Counted from the first letter of the stretch, positions 28,938 through 37,665 are shown. The stretch: 64,000 bases of DNA from an uncultured Hyphomicrobiales bacterium (GCA_903824185.1 CAIJVU010000051.1:17894-81893), one strand, 5' to 3'. Translations and numbers: made by a program. Notes: generated by a model from the letters alone, not told the origin.

Positions 28938-29602
28938 GCGTTGATGCTCCGCAAATAGGGTTCCCAACAATCCACGCAGACCTCGACTGTGGGGTCTGCA
29001 TCCTCGCCCCATAATTCAGTCCCTTGAAAGCGCACGGTGTAGCACCAATGAGGATCCTCCCCCAATCCATGGGCATTGGTGTCTGGATAAACAAACACGC
29101 CATGCACGGTCTCAATGACACCCTTTTTGCCGCGCGCGTAACGGGGCAGGCGCGTGTGGGTCTGGGGGTGCATCACTTTGGTGATAACGTGATCGCCTAC
29201 CGCAAACAGCGCGGGCGCTTTTGCAGGCCGCACATAGGGCGTGCCGGATGCCAAGGCCTGTGCAACCTGTGCAACCGTTGCCTTGGGCTTTTTGGTGGCA
29301 ACCGGCGGATGAATGGCATGGCCCAGCTGCAACTCCTCGGCGCTCACCATATGACGCTCGGCCAGCATATGGGCCAGCGCGCGTGTCCAGATCTCGTAAT
29401 AAGAGGCATTGTAATAAATGGCCGGTGGCAGACTTTCGCGGGCATGGCGTCCCATGTCCAAATTCCATTCCCCCAGCGCTGCCGCACCCAATGTGATGGC
29501 CAAGGCCCGCTTTTCCCATGCGGCGTGAAAAATGGGTTCATGGGGTTCGGGTTTAACCGGACCGAAACCCATCATACCCCCGAGATCCTGCGGGCCGTTC
29601 AT
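28934..29602 (-). CDS. Nitrile hydratase subunit beta
   Basis: A 222-residue beta subunit opening with [16 protein letters not shown], the canonical start that includes the conserved MNGxxDLGG. The C-terminal barrel region ([39 protein letters not shown]) is complete. It pairs with alpha to hydrate nitriles to amides. It overlaps alpha upstream and the accessory gene downstream by four bases each. The order alpha-beta-activator is noteworthy because many cobalt-type operons have beta first. Confidence 0.93.
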   Translation of the reverse strand: MNGPQDLGGMMGFGPVKPEPHEPIFHAAWEKRALAITLGAAALGEWNLDMGRHARESLPPAIYYNASYYEIWTRALAHMLAERHMVSAEELQLGHAIHPPVATKKPKATVAQVAQALASGTPYVRPAKAPALFAVGDHVITKVMHPQTHTRLPRYARGKKGVIETVHGVFVYPDTNAHGLGEDPHWCYTVRFQGTELWGEDADPTVEVCVDCWEPYLRSINA

Positions 29603-30318
29603 GGGGTCTGCTCCTCGGCAAGCTGTGCGGGCGTCAAGGCAAGGCCTGTTCCGATCATGCTGTCGCGGGTGACAAGCTGTGCCAGCCTGTCTTCACTCCA
29701 GCCCTCTGTCCCTGCCGGGCGTTGCGGCAAAACGAGATAGCGCAGCTCTGCGGTCGAATCCCACACCCTGATCTTAGTATCTTCTGGCAGCACCAAACCA
29801 AAGTCGGCCAGTACGGCACGGGGCTCTATCACAACGCGTGAGCGATAGGGGGCTGATTTATACCACACCGGCGGCAGGCCCAAGACCGGCCATGGATAGC
29901 ATGAACACAAAGTGCAAACGACCACATGATGCAGTCCGTCTTGATTTTCAACGACCTTGATATGTTCGCCCTGTCGGCCCGAAAAAGACAATTCGGCAAT
30001 GGCAGCCGTGCCGTTCTGCAAAAGGCGGGCGCGATAATCGGCATCAACCCAGGCACGGGCCACCACCTGCGCGCCATTGCGCGGACCTATTTTTGTTTCA
30101 TAGGTCTCGACAATCAAATCCAAGGCGGCCTGATCCACATATCCCTTTTCGGTCAATATGGTTTCGAGAGCCCGCACACGAATGGCTGCTTGCGATAAAT
30201 CCGAGCCATGATCATGATCGTGATCATGGTGATGATGGTGATGATCATGATCGTGGGAATGGTCATGGTCGTGATCATGCGAATGGGGATGGGGATCGTG
30301 TGACATGGCGCCTATCAT
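29599..30318 (-). CDS. Nitrile hydratase subunit alpha (cobalt type) with His/Asp-rich N-terminus
   Basis: A 239-residue alpha subunit. The metal site is CTLCSC at residues 135-140, followed by [10 protein letters not shown]. Thr in the second position marks the cobalt type; iron enzymes usually have Ser. Residues 7-38 form an unusual run of His and Asp (more than fifteen His) absent from typical alpha subunits, plausibly a metal store or delivery arm. Catalysis is nitrile to amide in the cytoplasm, with the active-site cysteines normally oxidised after cobalt loading. Two start ATGs are possible, 30318 and 30306; the second gives MSHDPHPH. The CDS is divergent from the SDR at 30502. Confidence 0.93.
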   Translation of the reverse strand: MIGAMSHDPHPHSHDHDHDHSHDHDHHHHHHDHDHDHGSDLSQAAIRVRALETILTEKGYVDQAALDLIVETYETKIGPRNGAQVVARAWVDADYRARLLQNGTAAIAELSFSGRQGEHIKVVENQDGLHHVVVCTLCSCYPWPVLGLPPVWYKSAPYRSRVVIEPRAVLADFGLVLPEDTKIRVWDSTAELRYLVLPQRPAGTEGWSEDRLAQLVTRDSMIGTGLALTPAQLAEEQTP

Positions 30319-30323
30319 GAGCT

Positions 30324-30370
30324 TTTACAAATTCAATGCCTTTATCTCATGATTAAAAAGCATTTGTAAA
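30324..30370. promoter_or_regulatory. Spaced inverted repeat in nitrile hydratase/SDR divergent region
   Basis: TTTACAAAT (30324-30332) and ATTTGTAAA (30362-30370) are 9-base perfect inverted arms separated by 29 AT-rich bases, immediately upstream of the nitrile hydratase start. This could be a pair of half-sites or chance in AT-rich DNA. Confidence 0.3.
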
Positions 30371-30501
30371 CGCCCGCCCCGCTTTTCCTGTCTCTGCCGC
30401 AGACGAACCGGCCTTGCGCATTGCACACTTGGCGAAATCCTTTAAACAGGCCATCATAGAGCAAAGCCAAAATTCATTCTGGACGGACGGGAAACGAGCG
30501 C

Positions 30502-31293
30502 ATGACGGCACAGCATCCTTTGGTAAAAGCTGAGACACTTTTTGACCTGAAAGACAGAGTTGCGATTGTCACCGGCGCCTCATCGGGTCTGGGGACGCGC
30601 TTTGCAAAACTGTTGGCAGCCCATGGCGCCCATACGGTTTTGGTGGCCCGCCGTCCCGAATTGCTGGCCCAACATGTCGAAAACATCAAAAAAACGGGGG
30701 GCTCAGCTCTGGCGGTCAAAGCGGATGTGACCAAAGCGGAGGATATCGAGGCCCTGCTCGCGCACACGAAAGCCGCATTCGGCACGCCCACCATTCTTGT
30801 CAATAATGCGGGCCTTGCGACATCCTCGCGCTTCATTGAAACAAGCCGCCAAGACTGGGCCGAGACCATGGCTCTTAATCTTGATGCGGTCATGTTCACG
30901 GCCCAAGCCGTGGCCCAACAGATGATGGCCGCCAAAACAGGCGGCAGCATTATCAATATCGCCTCCATCCTTGGCTTGAACGTCAAAAAAGCCGTGGCCG
31001 CTTATTGCACATCGAAAGCCGGCGTGATCCAGCTTACCCGCGCCATGGCGCTGGAACTGGGCAATCGCGGCATCCGCGTCAATGCCATCGCGCCGGGCTA
31101 TGCGATCACCGACATCAATCGCGCCTTCTTGCTGTCAGAGACAGGGCAGGCTTTGCTTAAAGATATTCCGTTGGGCCGGTTTGCCGAAGACGGGGATTTT
31201 GACGGCGCGCTCTTGCTGCTGGCATCCGATGCGGGCCGCTATATGACAGGCAGTGTCCTGACCGCTGACGGCGGTCATCTTATTGGTTTTTAA
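30502..31293 (+). CDS. SDR family oxidoreductase
   Basis: A 263-residue classical SDR with TGASSGLGTRFA near residue 25, NNAGLA, Ser in NIASILG and YCTSKAG. The C-terminus GSVLTADGGHLIGF is typical. NAD(P)-dependent oxidation or reduction is implied; an Arg in VLVARRPE may favour NADP. It runs divergently from nitrile hydratase and 20 bases upstream of the acyl-CoA dehydrogenase. The two therefore probably form an operon for a beta-oxidation-like segment. The substrate is unknown. Confidence 0.88.
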   Translation: MTAQHPLVKAETLFDLKDRVAIVTGASSGLGTRFAKLLAAHGAHTVLVARRPELLAQHVENIKKTGGSALAVKADVTKAEDIEALLAHTKAAFGTPTILVNNAGLATSSRFIETSRQDWAETMALNLDAVMFTAQAVAQQMMAAKTGGSIINIASILGLNVKKAVAAYCTSKAGVIQLTRAMALELGNRGIRVNAIAPGYAITDINRAFLLSETGQALLKDIPLGRFAEDGDFDGALLLLASDAGRYMTGSVLTADGGHLIGF

Positions 31294-31312
31294 GCGTTAA
31301 GGAACAAACGTC

Positions 31313-32512
31313 ATGGACTTCACCCTTCCGCCAGAATTGGATGCCCTGCGTCTGAAAACACGCCAATTCGTGCAAGACCACATTCTGCCCATCGAGCACG
31401 ACCGCTCCAACTGGGATGCCCATGACAATATCCGGCTCGATGTTTTGGAGACGCTGCGCAGCAAAGCCAAAGCTGCGGGCCTCTGGGCACCGCAAGCTCC
31501 CAAAGAATGGGGCGGCATGGGCCTGCCGATGATCGGATGGGCGAGCCTTTATGAAGAGGCCAATGCATCCATCTTCGGCCCCTGTGTTTTTAACTGCGCC
31601 GCTCCCGATGACGGCAATATGAATGTGCTGGCCAAGCGCGGCACCGAAGAACAGAAAAAACGCTGGCTCACCCCCATTGTCGAGGGCAAGGTCCGCTCGG
31701 CCTTTGTCATGACCGAACCCCATCCGGGCGGCGGATCAGACCCCGGCATGATCCAAACGCGGGCTGAAAAAACCAGCACGGGATGGCGGATCCATGGCCA
31801 TAAATGGTTTATTACGGGCGCTGAAGAAGCAAGCCACTTCATCTTGATGGCGCGGACTTCCGATGATCCGCGCAAAGGCCTGACCGCGTTCTTGTATCAC
31901 AAAGATCAGCCCGGCTGGTCCATTGAACGGCGCATAGACATCATGGGGCCGGAGGAGCATGGCGGACATTGCGAAATCCGCTATGACGGCCTTGAAGTGG
32001 ATGACGCCAATATTTTAGGTGAAGTCGGCGATGGTTTGAAAATCACGCAAGTCCGTTTGGGCCCTGCACGGCTCACCCATTGTATGCGCTGGCTTGGCCT
32101 ATCCAAGCGCTGCATGGAAATTGCGCAAGACTATGCCAATCAGCGCACAGGCTTCGGGATCCGCTTGGCAGACCGCGAATCGACGCGCATGAAATTGGGC
32201 AGCCTTGCCATGGATATTGAAATAGGCCGTCTCTTGGTGATGCGGGCCGCTTGGTTGCTGGATCAAGGCGACTTTGCCCGCAAAGCCATTTCCATGGCCA
32301 AAGTCCATGTTGCCGATACTTTGCACAAAGCCGCCGATATTGGCATTCAGATCAACGGTGCCCGCGGCTATTCCCGCGATACGGTGCTGGAATGGATTTA
32401 CCGCTATGCCCGTCAGGCCCGCCTTGTCGATGGCGCAACGGAAGTGCATCAGATGGTTTTGTCAGACGCTTATGCGCGCGAAGGCAATGAATTCTGGAAA
32501 TGGGGCGTTTAA
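31313..32512 (+). CDS. Acyl-CoA dehydrogenase
   Basis: A 399-residue flavoprotein of the acyl-CoA dehydrogenase family. The middle domain shows AFVMTEPHPGGGSDPGMIQT and WRIHGHKWFITGAEEA, the FAD/substrate-contact motifs. The C-terminal helical domain holds RTGFGIRLADRESTRMKLG and the end YARQARLVDGATEVHQMVLS. The family introduces a 2,3-double bond into acyl-CoA and passes electrons to ETF. The long N-terminal domain and the pattern resemble the FadE/ACAD10-11 type used for branched or odd substrates. It is cotranscribed with the SDR. A hairpin follows at once. Confidence 0.92.
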   Translation: MDFTLPPELDALRLKTRQFVQDHILPIEHDRSNWDAHDNIRLDVLETLRSKAKAAGLWAPQAPKEWGGMGLPMIGWASLYEEANASIFGPCVFNCAAPDDGNMNVLAKRGTEEQKKRWLTPIVEGKVRSAFVMTEPHPGGGSDPGMIQTRAEKTSTGWRIHGHKWFITGAEEASHFILMARTSDDPRKGLTAFLYHKDQPGWSIERRIDIMGPEEHGGHCEIRYDGLEVDDANILGEVGDGLKITQVRLGPARLTHCMRWLGLSKRCMEIAQDYANQRTGFGIRLADRESTRMKLGSLAMDIEIGRLLVMRAAWLLDQGDFARKAISMAKVHVADTLHKAADIGIQINGARGYSRDTVLEWIYRYARQARLVDGATEVHQMVLSDAYAREGNEFWKWGV

Positions 32513-32541
32513 AAAAACAGGGTGGCCTTGGCCACCCTGTT
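32511..32541 (-). terminator. Bidirectional hairpin; strong minus-strand terminator after the amidase gene
   Basis: Perfect 12-bp arms (AACAGGGTGGCC/GGCCACCCTGTT) are followed on the minus strand by seven T. On the plus strand it lies immediately after the acyl-CoA dehydrogenase stop but lacks a T-run. Confidence 0.8.
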
Positions 32542-32564
32542 GATCTGTCATAGTGATCAAATAA

Positions 32565-33770
32565 TCACGCGTGCTGTTCACGCATGCGGGCATAAATATC
32601 CGCTGCAAGATGGCACAAAGATTGATCCGAGCCGCGCGGACCCAGCAATGAAATCCCCATCGGCGCGCCGTCTTTGACAAGCAGCGGAATGGTCACCTGC
32701 GGACAACCGCTCAAGCCCGAAGCGCATAAGAGACGCATGGATTGATTGCGTTGCACCTCAAGTTCGGCTTCGGACGCCGCCAGCAAAGACGGCACATCCG
32801 GCACGGTGGGAAGAACGATCACACCATCAGTTTTCAGCAAAGCCTCCATATGGGCGCGGAATGTGTTGCGCACCGCGTTATGGGTCGCGACCTGGGCATC
32901 CGTCACTTGGCTCGCAAATTCAAACCGCTCCATCACACCCGAACCAAGGCTCGGGCGGTGACGCTCGATAAAGGCACCATGGGATTGCCAGACTTCGCGG
33001 CCTTGCAAATAGCGGAAGGCCCAAAACAAAGTGTCAAAATCAGGCGCAATCACCGCCTGTTTTTCCATCGGCGCAATCATGCGCTCCATTTTTTCGAAAG
33101 CCGCCGCAAACACAGTACGGGCTTGCGGATCTGTCTGCTCAAGCAAATCCGTCGCCAGAATCAACCGTGGATTTTTGGGCAAAGCATGTGGATCATCTCC
33201 CAAAACCGCATCGGCCACACGGGTAAAGGTTTTGGCATCGCGCGTGAACCAGCCGGGGGTGTCAAAGCTTCCAGCCAGCGGCATTGTATGATCAAGCGGC
33301 AAACGATCATGGGTCGGACGGATGCCGAACAAACCGCAATAGCTGGCCGGTCCGCGCACAGACCCGCCCGTATCCGAACCCAACCCAATATCGCACTGCC
33401 CGCCTGCGGTTGCAGAGGCCGAACCCGAGGACGACCCGCCCGGAATACGATCAGGCGCTGCCGGATTGATCGGCGTGCCGAAATGAATGTTTTTTCCGTT
33501 GAGCGAAAAAGCCAATTCAACCGTATGGGTCTTGCCGACAAAATGTGCGCCCGCATCGAGAAACAGTTGCACGAATGACGCCGTATGCGGCTTGATCCCC
33601 GACAGAGCCAGAGCATGCGGTTGACCGCATCCGGTGGGATAGCCCTTCACATCAAAAATATCTTTCACAGCCAGCGACAGGCCGGAAAGCGGTCCTTTGG
33701 CCGCATGTGGCACATCAACGGCCGGATAAGGCAAAAAGGCGTGGTTTGGATCTTCTTTCAAATGCGACAT
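32565..33770 (-). CDS. Amidase (amidase-signature family)
   Basis: A 401-residue amidase with the full catalytic triad: Lys36 in AVKDIFD, the cis-Ser113 in PGGSSSGSA and nucleophile Ser137 in GSDTGGSVRGP. The family hydrolyses carboxamides to acids and ammonia. Together with the nitrile hydratase 2.2 kb away it makes a two-step nitrile-to-acid route, although the two are separated by a divergent operon and so are not one transcript. The start at 33770 follows AAAGG. The residues after the triad do not identify a specific amide. Confidence 0.92.
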   Translation of the reverse strand: MSHLKEDPNHAFLPYPAVDVPHAAKGPLSGLSLAVKDIFDVKGYPTGCGQPHALALSGIKPHTASFVQLFLDAGAHFVGKTHTVELAFSLNGKNIHFGTPINPAAPDRIPGGSSSGSASATAGGQCDIGLGSDTGGSVRGPASYCGLFGIRPTHDRLPLDHTMPLAGSFDTPGWFTRDAKTFTRVADAVLGDDPHALPKNPRLILATDLLEQTDPQARTVFAAAFEKMERMIAPMEKQAVIAPDFDTLFWAFRYLQGREVWQSHGAFIERHRPSLGSGVMERFEFASQVTDAQVATHNAVRNTFRAHMEALLKTDGVIVLPTVPDVPSLLAASEAELEVQRNQSMRLLCASGLSGCPQVTIPLLVKDGAPMGISLLGPRGSDQSLCHLAADIYARMREQHA

Positions 33771-33815
33771 CTGTTCATACCTTTCAACAAAAAACGATGA
33801 CTGACTTCATGCAGA

Positions 33816-35414
33816 TTACACGCCGAGCGCGCCCCCATCGGCGCGGGGATCATGATCGGCTTCGATTTCTCCGTTTTGGGGATTGCGCACCAACATACCC
33901 GCATGGCCCACAGCACTCACATAATCCCCTGCAAACCATTCAATCTCATGCCCCAATTTTTCCAAAGCATGGGCGATGGAGGGATCAATCCGGCGTTCCA
34001 ATTTGACTGTGGCCTTATCGGCTTTCCATGCCCGCCCGAAGACAAGACGCGGGCGATCAAGAGCTTCCGACACCGAGCATTTCTCAACAGCCATGCGCAG
34101 AAAAGTTTGCGCTGTGATTTGCGGCTGGGGATCACCGCCCATCGTGCCATAAGACATCACGCGGCCATCGGCAAAAACAGCCAAGGGCGGATTCAGCGTA
34201 TGGAAGGGACGACGACCCGGCTGCAACGGATTTTTTGCCTTCGGGTTCAATGAAAAGGCCATGCCGCGATTTTGCAGCAAAATGCCGGTGCGCGGCAGGA
34301 CCACGCCTGACCCATATTCCCAGAAGATCGATTGAATATAAGAGACGGCGCATCCTTGGGTATCAATCGCCCCCATCCAAACCGTATCGCCCTCGCCAAA
34401 ATCAGGCAGGGGATAGGCTGCCGCACGGTCTTTGGCAATGGTTGCAGCTTCTGCTTCAAACCGCGCCCGTGTCAGGAAGGATTGCGGATCATGCGTCATG
34501 TGATCAAAATCGGTGACCACCGCATCACGGATCCGCCAGACGCGCTTGATGGTTTCGATCAAGGCATGCAAGGATGCGGCATCATCGAGTGTTTGGATGT
34601 TGCACGCTTCGGCAATCCCCAACATCAGCAATTGCGCCAGACCTTGGCTTGACGGCGGATGATTGTACAAAGTCGCGCCAAAGGCTTGCATCTTTAACGG
34701 CTCGCGCCAATGGGTCTGATAGCCCGCCAAATCCTCACGGGTGACAAAATTGTTCAACTGCGCAAAATCGGAGGCGATTTCGCGCGCGATATCACCACGG
34801 TAATAATCATCGAGACCGGAATGGGCGAGTTGCTCAAGCGTTGCCGCCAATGCGGGCAGCTTGCGGATCACGCCTGCCTTGAAGCGGGCTCCGTCTTGCA
34901 TGAAGTGATCGGCAAAGCCCGCCGCTTGATGCAGGCCTTCCTCTTCCTTGATCACATAGCCGCCCTCGCCTTTCGATACCGGCACGCCCTCGCGCGCATA
35001 GGTGATCGCCGCGTACAAGAGATCGCGCACAGGCAATTTGCCGCCCAAGGAACGGGCCAGGTCGAGCGCCGACCGCCAGCCGCCCACAGCACCGGGGACG
35101 GTGAGCGCCGCATGCGCACCGCGCACAGGGATCACCTCATGCCCCAACGCGTGATAGGCCTTGAGCGTGGCCCCCGAACCGGCATAGCCCGAGGCATCAA
35201 GCGCCCTGACTTTGCCGGATGGTTCGTGAATAAGCCAAAAACCGTCCCCCCCGATGCCCGTCATATGCGGATAGACCACAGCAATCGCCGCCCCCATCGC
35301 CACCATGGCCTCGACGGCATTGCCGCCCTGCTGCAAAACCGCACGGCCCGCTTCCGCGGCCAGATGATGCGGGGCTGCGACGGCAGCACGACCAAAACGG
35401 GGGGACTCTTTCAT
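33816..35414 (-). CDS. Gamma-glutamyltransferase-family Ntn hydrolase
   Basis: A 532-residue member of the GGT family, normally processed into two chains at a Thr. The likely nucleophile is the Thr in EGDTVWMGAID (residue 344 from the chosen start). It is followed by AVSYIQSIFWEYGSGVVLP, then NRGMAFSL and GTMGGDPQPQ. This sequence around the nucleophile differs from classical GGT (TTHYSVVD-like) and resembles the GGT-like amidohydrolase branch that includes oxamate amidohydrolase. No secretion leader is evident, so it is probably cytoplasmic, unlike periplasmic GGT. The ATG at 35412-35414 is preferred because GAGGA lies seven bases upstream. It precedes the amidase on the same strand (45-base gap). 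Confidence 0.85.
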   Translation of the reverse strand: MKESPRFGRAAVAAPHHLAAEAGRAVLQQGGNAVEAMVAMGAAIAVVYPHMTGIGGDGFWLIHEPSGKVRALDASGYAGSGATLKAYHALGHEVIPVRGAHAALTVPGAVGGWRSALDLARSLGGKLPVRDLLYAAITYAREGVPVSKGEGGYVIKEEEGLHQAAGFADHFMQDGARFKAGVIRKLPALAATLEQLAHSGLDDYYRGDIAREIASDFAQLNNFVTREDLAGYQTHWREPLKMQAFGATLYNHPPSSQGLAQLLMLGIAEACNIQTLDDAASLHALIETIKRVWRIRDAVVTDFDHMTHDPQSFLTRARFEAEAATIAKDRAAAYPLPDFGEGDTVWMGAIDTQGCAVSYIQSIFWEYGSGVVLPRTGILLQNRGMAFSLNPKAKNPLQPGRRPFHTLNPPLAVFADGRVMSYGTMGGDPQPQITAQTFLRMAVEKCSVSEALDRPRLVFGRAWKADKATVKLERRIDPSIAHALEKLGHEIEWFAGDYVSAVGHAGMLVRNPQNGEIEADHDPRADGGALGV

Positions 35415-35537
35415 GACCATTTCCTCACATTTCAATACTTATTCTGCCTTTTGGCAGGGGGCGCGGCCATAAAGCCGCTTGCGTCGCATCTCGACCCGAT
35501 ATAGTGCAAAGGTCAAGTCTCTGAAGGAGCATGACTG

Positions 35538-35774
35538 GTGAGCGGAAAAAACCACATCAATTGGCGCAACCTCGGAACCATCATTTCTTTGATGATTCTG
35601 GTGGGTGCAGAGATCTTTGGCGTCGCTTTGGCCTCCGGTTGGGCGATTGCGGGCTGGTTCCAGCTTGGAACAACCATTGAACACGCCCTGATGGCCCTTT
35701 TTTCTCTGATCGGCGCTTATGCGCTCTCGCTTTTTCTGCGCAAGGCGATCAGCGTGGAACCGCTGAGCCGGTAA
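35538..35774 (+). CDS. Small two-span membrane protein of unknown function
   Basis: A 78-residue protein from a GTG start preceded by AAGGAG. It has two hydrophobic segments (about residues 12-34 and 44-68) separated by GWFQLGTTIEHA, and basic ends. Only 12 bases separate its stop from the OpgG-family gene, so the two are almost certainly cotranscribed. It matches no family I recognise. It may be a membrane anchor or partner for the periplasmic glucan protein. The compositional bias and good start favour a real gene. Confidence 0.7.
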   Translation: MSGKNHINWRNLGTIISLMILVGAEIFGVALASGWAIAGWFQLGTTIEHALMALFSLIGAYALSLFLRKAISVEPLSR

Positions 35775-35786
35775 GGACACTCTTCC

Positions 35787-37397
35787 ATGGCGCTCAACCG
35801 CCGGCATTTTACAAAACTGGCCTTGGCCTTTGCCGCAGCGTCCCGTCTTGATCCGGCGCAGGCTGCAAGTGAACAGACCCCCCGCCTCGACTTTGGCCCG
35901 CCGGAACCGTTTTCCCCCGAGGACTTGATTGTCCGGGCCCGCGCTTTGGCCAAGAGCCCCTATCAAGCCCCGCCAAGGCCCGATCCTGCCATTGTCCAGC
36001 AGATCGATTACGATGCGCATGGCAAATTACGCTATCACAAAGAGGCAGCCCTCTGGGCGCAAGGGCCGAGCCCTTACCCCATCACCTTCCAGCATGTCGG
36101 ACGCTATTTTCCCAAAACAGTCAAAATGCACAGTGTTTCCGGCGGAAAAGCCCGGGAAATTCTCTATAATCCCGCTTATTTCATGGGCGGGCCCGACCAT
36201 ATCGCTGCCAAATTACCGGCCCAACCCTCAGCTTTTGCCGGTTTCTGGGTGCAGGAAGACCGCGCCAAAACGCTCTTTGATCGATCAAGCGGCACACGCA
36301 AAGACTGGAAACAACGCGAGCCATGGGCAACCTTTTTGGGCGCGTCTTATTTTCGGGCTGTGGGGGAATTGGGACAAGTCGGCCTGTCCGCCCGCGGCAT
36401 CGCGCTCGGACCGGGCACGGCCCAACCAGAAGAGTTTCCGGATTTTACCGCTTTCTGGTTTGAACCAGCAAAAACGCCGCATGATCCCGTCATTGTCCAC
36501 GCCTTGCTGGATGGACCAAGCCTCACAGGCGCCTATCGCTTTGCCCTGTCGCGCAATCAAGGCGTGGTCATGGAAATCCGTGCCTATTTAACGCTGCGCC
36601 AACCGGTCGAGCGTCTGGGACTGGCGCCTCTGACCTCCATGTTCTGGTATGGCGAGGCCCGCAAGCCCGAAGGGATTGATTGGCGTCCGGAAGTCCATGA
36701 TTCAGACGGCCTGGCTTTGTGGACAGGCAAAGGGGAGCGCATCTGGCGGCCCTTGAACAATCCCAAAAGCACCAAGGTTTCCAGCTTTATCGATGACAAT
36801 CCGCGCGGTTTCGGGTTGATGCAACGCGACCGCAATGTCGATCACTACCTCGACGGCGTGCTCTATCACAAGCGCCCCTCTGCATGGGTCGAACCCATCG
36901 GGGCTTGGGGCGCGGGATCGGTGCAGCTTACCGAACTGCCCACCGATGATGAAATCCACGACAATATCGTGGCCATGTGGGTGCCCGCCGAACCCACCCA
37001 TGCGGGCAAAACCTACACGCTGGCTTACCGCCTGCATTGGCTGGCTGATGAACCTTTTCCATCCCCCCTGGCCCGCTGCGTGGCAACACGGATCGGACGG
37101 GGCGGACAGCCCGGCCATCCGCGCCCTGCCGGTGTGCGGAAATTTGCGGTTGAATTTTCAGGCCCCCCGCTTGCCAAGCTGCCCTTTGGCACCTTGCCCG
37201 AAGCGGTCATCACCTCTTCGCGCGGTCAGCTTTCCAAAGCGATGATGGAAGCCTTGCCCAATGATATTGCCGGACATTGGCGGGCCGTGTTTGATCTGAC
37301 GGTGGATGGAACCGAGCCTGTCGAGATGCGCTGCTACCTGAAAAGCGGCGAAAAAATCTTGAGCGAGACCTGGCTTTATCAATATCATCCCTTTTAG
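35787..37397 (+). CDS. Glucan biosynthesis protein, OpgG/MdoG family (paralogue 1)
   Basis: A 536-residue exported protein. The leader MALNRRHFTKLALAFAAASRL has a twin-arginine pattern. Family blocks present are ATFLGASYFRAVGELGQVGLSARGIAL, EEFPDFTAFWFE, PLTSMFWYGE, RPEVHDSDGLALWTG, RIWRPLNNP and NPRGFGLMQRDRNVDHY. OpgG/OpgD proteins act in the periplasm on the backbone of osmoregulated periplasmic glucans. No opgH glycosyltransferase is in the window. A paralogue lies at 47004. The gene is preceded by a small membrane protein and followed by a possible Zur operator. Confidence 0.9.
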   Translation: MALNRRHFTKLALAFAAASRLDPAQAASEQTPRLDFGPPEPFSPEDLIVRARALAKSPYQAPPRPDPAIVQQIDYDAHGKLRYHKEAALWAQGPSPYPITFQHVGRYFPKTVKMHSVSGGKAREILYNPAYFMGGPDHIAAKLPAQPSAFAGFWVQEDRAKTLFDRSSGTRKDWKQREPWATFLGASYFRAVGELGQVGLSARGIALGPGTAQPEEFPDFTAFWFEPAKTPHDPVIVHALLDGPSLTGAYRFALSRNQGVVMEIRAYLTLRQPVERLGLAPLTSMFWYGEARKPEGIDWRPEVHDSDGLALWTGKGERIWRPLNNPKSTKVSSFIDDNPRGFGLMQRDRNVDHYLDGVLYHKRPSAWVEPIGAWGAGSVQLTELPTDDEIHDNIVAMWVPAEPTHAGKTYTLAYRLHWLADEPFPSPLARCVATRIGRGGQPGHPRPAGVRKFAVEFSGPPLAKLPFGTLPEAVITSSRGQLSKAMMEALPNDIAGHWRAVFDLTVDGTEPVEMRCYLKSGEKILSETWLYQYHPF

Positions 37398-37431
37398 AAT
37401 AGTATTGAAAAACATAGGCTATTTTAAATTT

Positions 37432-37446
37432 TGTAACATTGTTACA
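37432..37446. promoter_or_regulatory. Probable Zur operator upstream of zinc-uptake operon
   Basis: TGTAAC and GTTACA flank ATT in an AT-rich setting, 43 bases before the small His-rich gene. The position before znuCBA and the dyad resembling alphaproteobacterial Zur sites suggest zinc repression. No zur gene is in the window. Confidence 0.5.
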
Positions 37447-37488
37447 TTTTTGCTTTGTCCGCCTCTCAGGCTCTGGTAAAATGAGCCC

Positions 37489-37665
37489 ATGCAAAAAATC
37501 TCGCACAGCCACACGCATTCTCATGCCCATGCGCATCACCCCGCACAGCACAGGCCTTTGGCCTCTTTTTCATTGCTGCGGCTTTCGGTTGTGCAGCGGC
37601 TGACGCTCTCGCTGATCCCGATCGCGGTGATCTGGGCTCTTTTGCTTTGGGCTGTTGCAGAATGA
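37489..37665 (+). CDS. His-rich single-span microprotein leading the zinc-uptake operon
   Basis: A 58-residue protein below usual gene-calling length. It starts MQKISHSHTHSHAHAHH, with eight His within residues 6-17 and a ninth at residue 21. After a basic linker it ends in one hydrophobic span (LTLSLIPIAVIWALLLWAVA). Its stop codon TGA overlaps the ATG of znuC (ATGA), and it lies directly downstream of the probable Zur site. That coupling, with the metal-ligand-rich N-terminus and the membrane anchor, suggests a zinc-buffering or delivery part for the ZnuB/ZnuC complex. Function is inferred; no family is recognised. Confidence 0.7.
   Translation: MQKISHSHTHSHAHAHHPAQHRPLASFSLLRLSVVQRLTLSLIPIAVIWALLLWAVAE

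Noticed and set aside
37398..37488. Terminator of the first OpgG gene
   Set aside because: Only a five-base AATAG/CTATT dyad is present; too weak to call.
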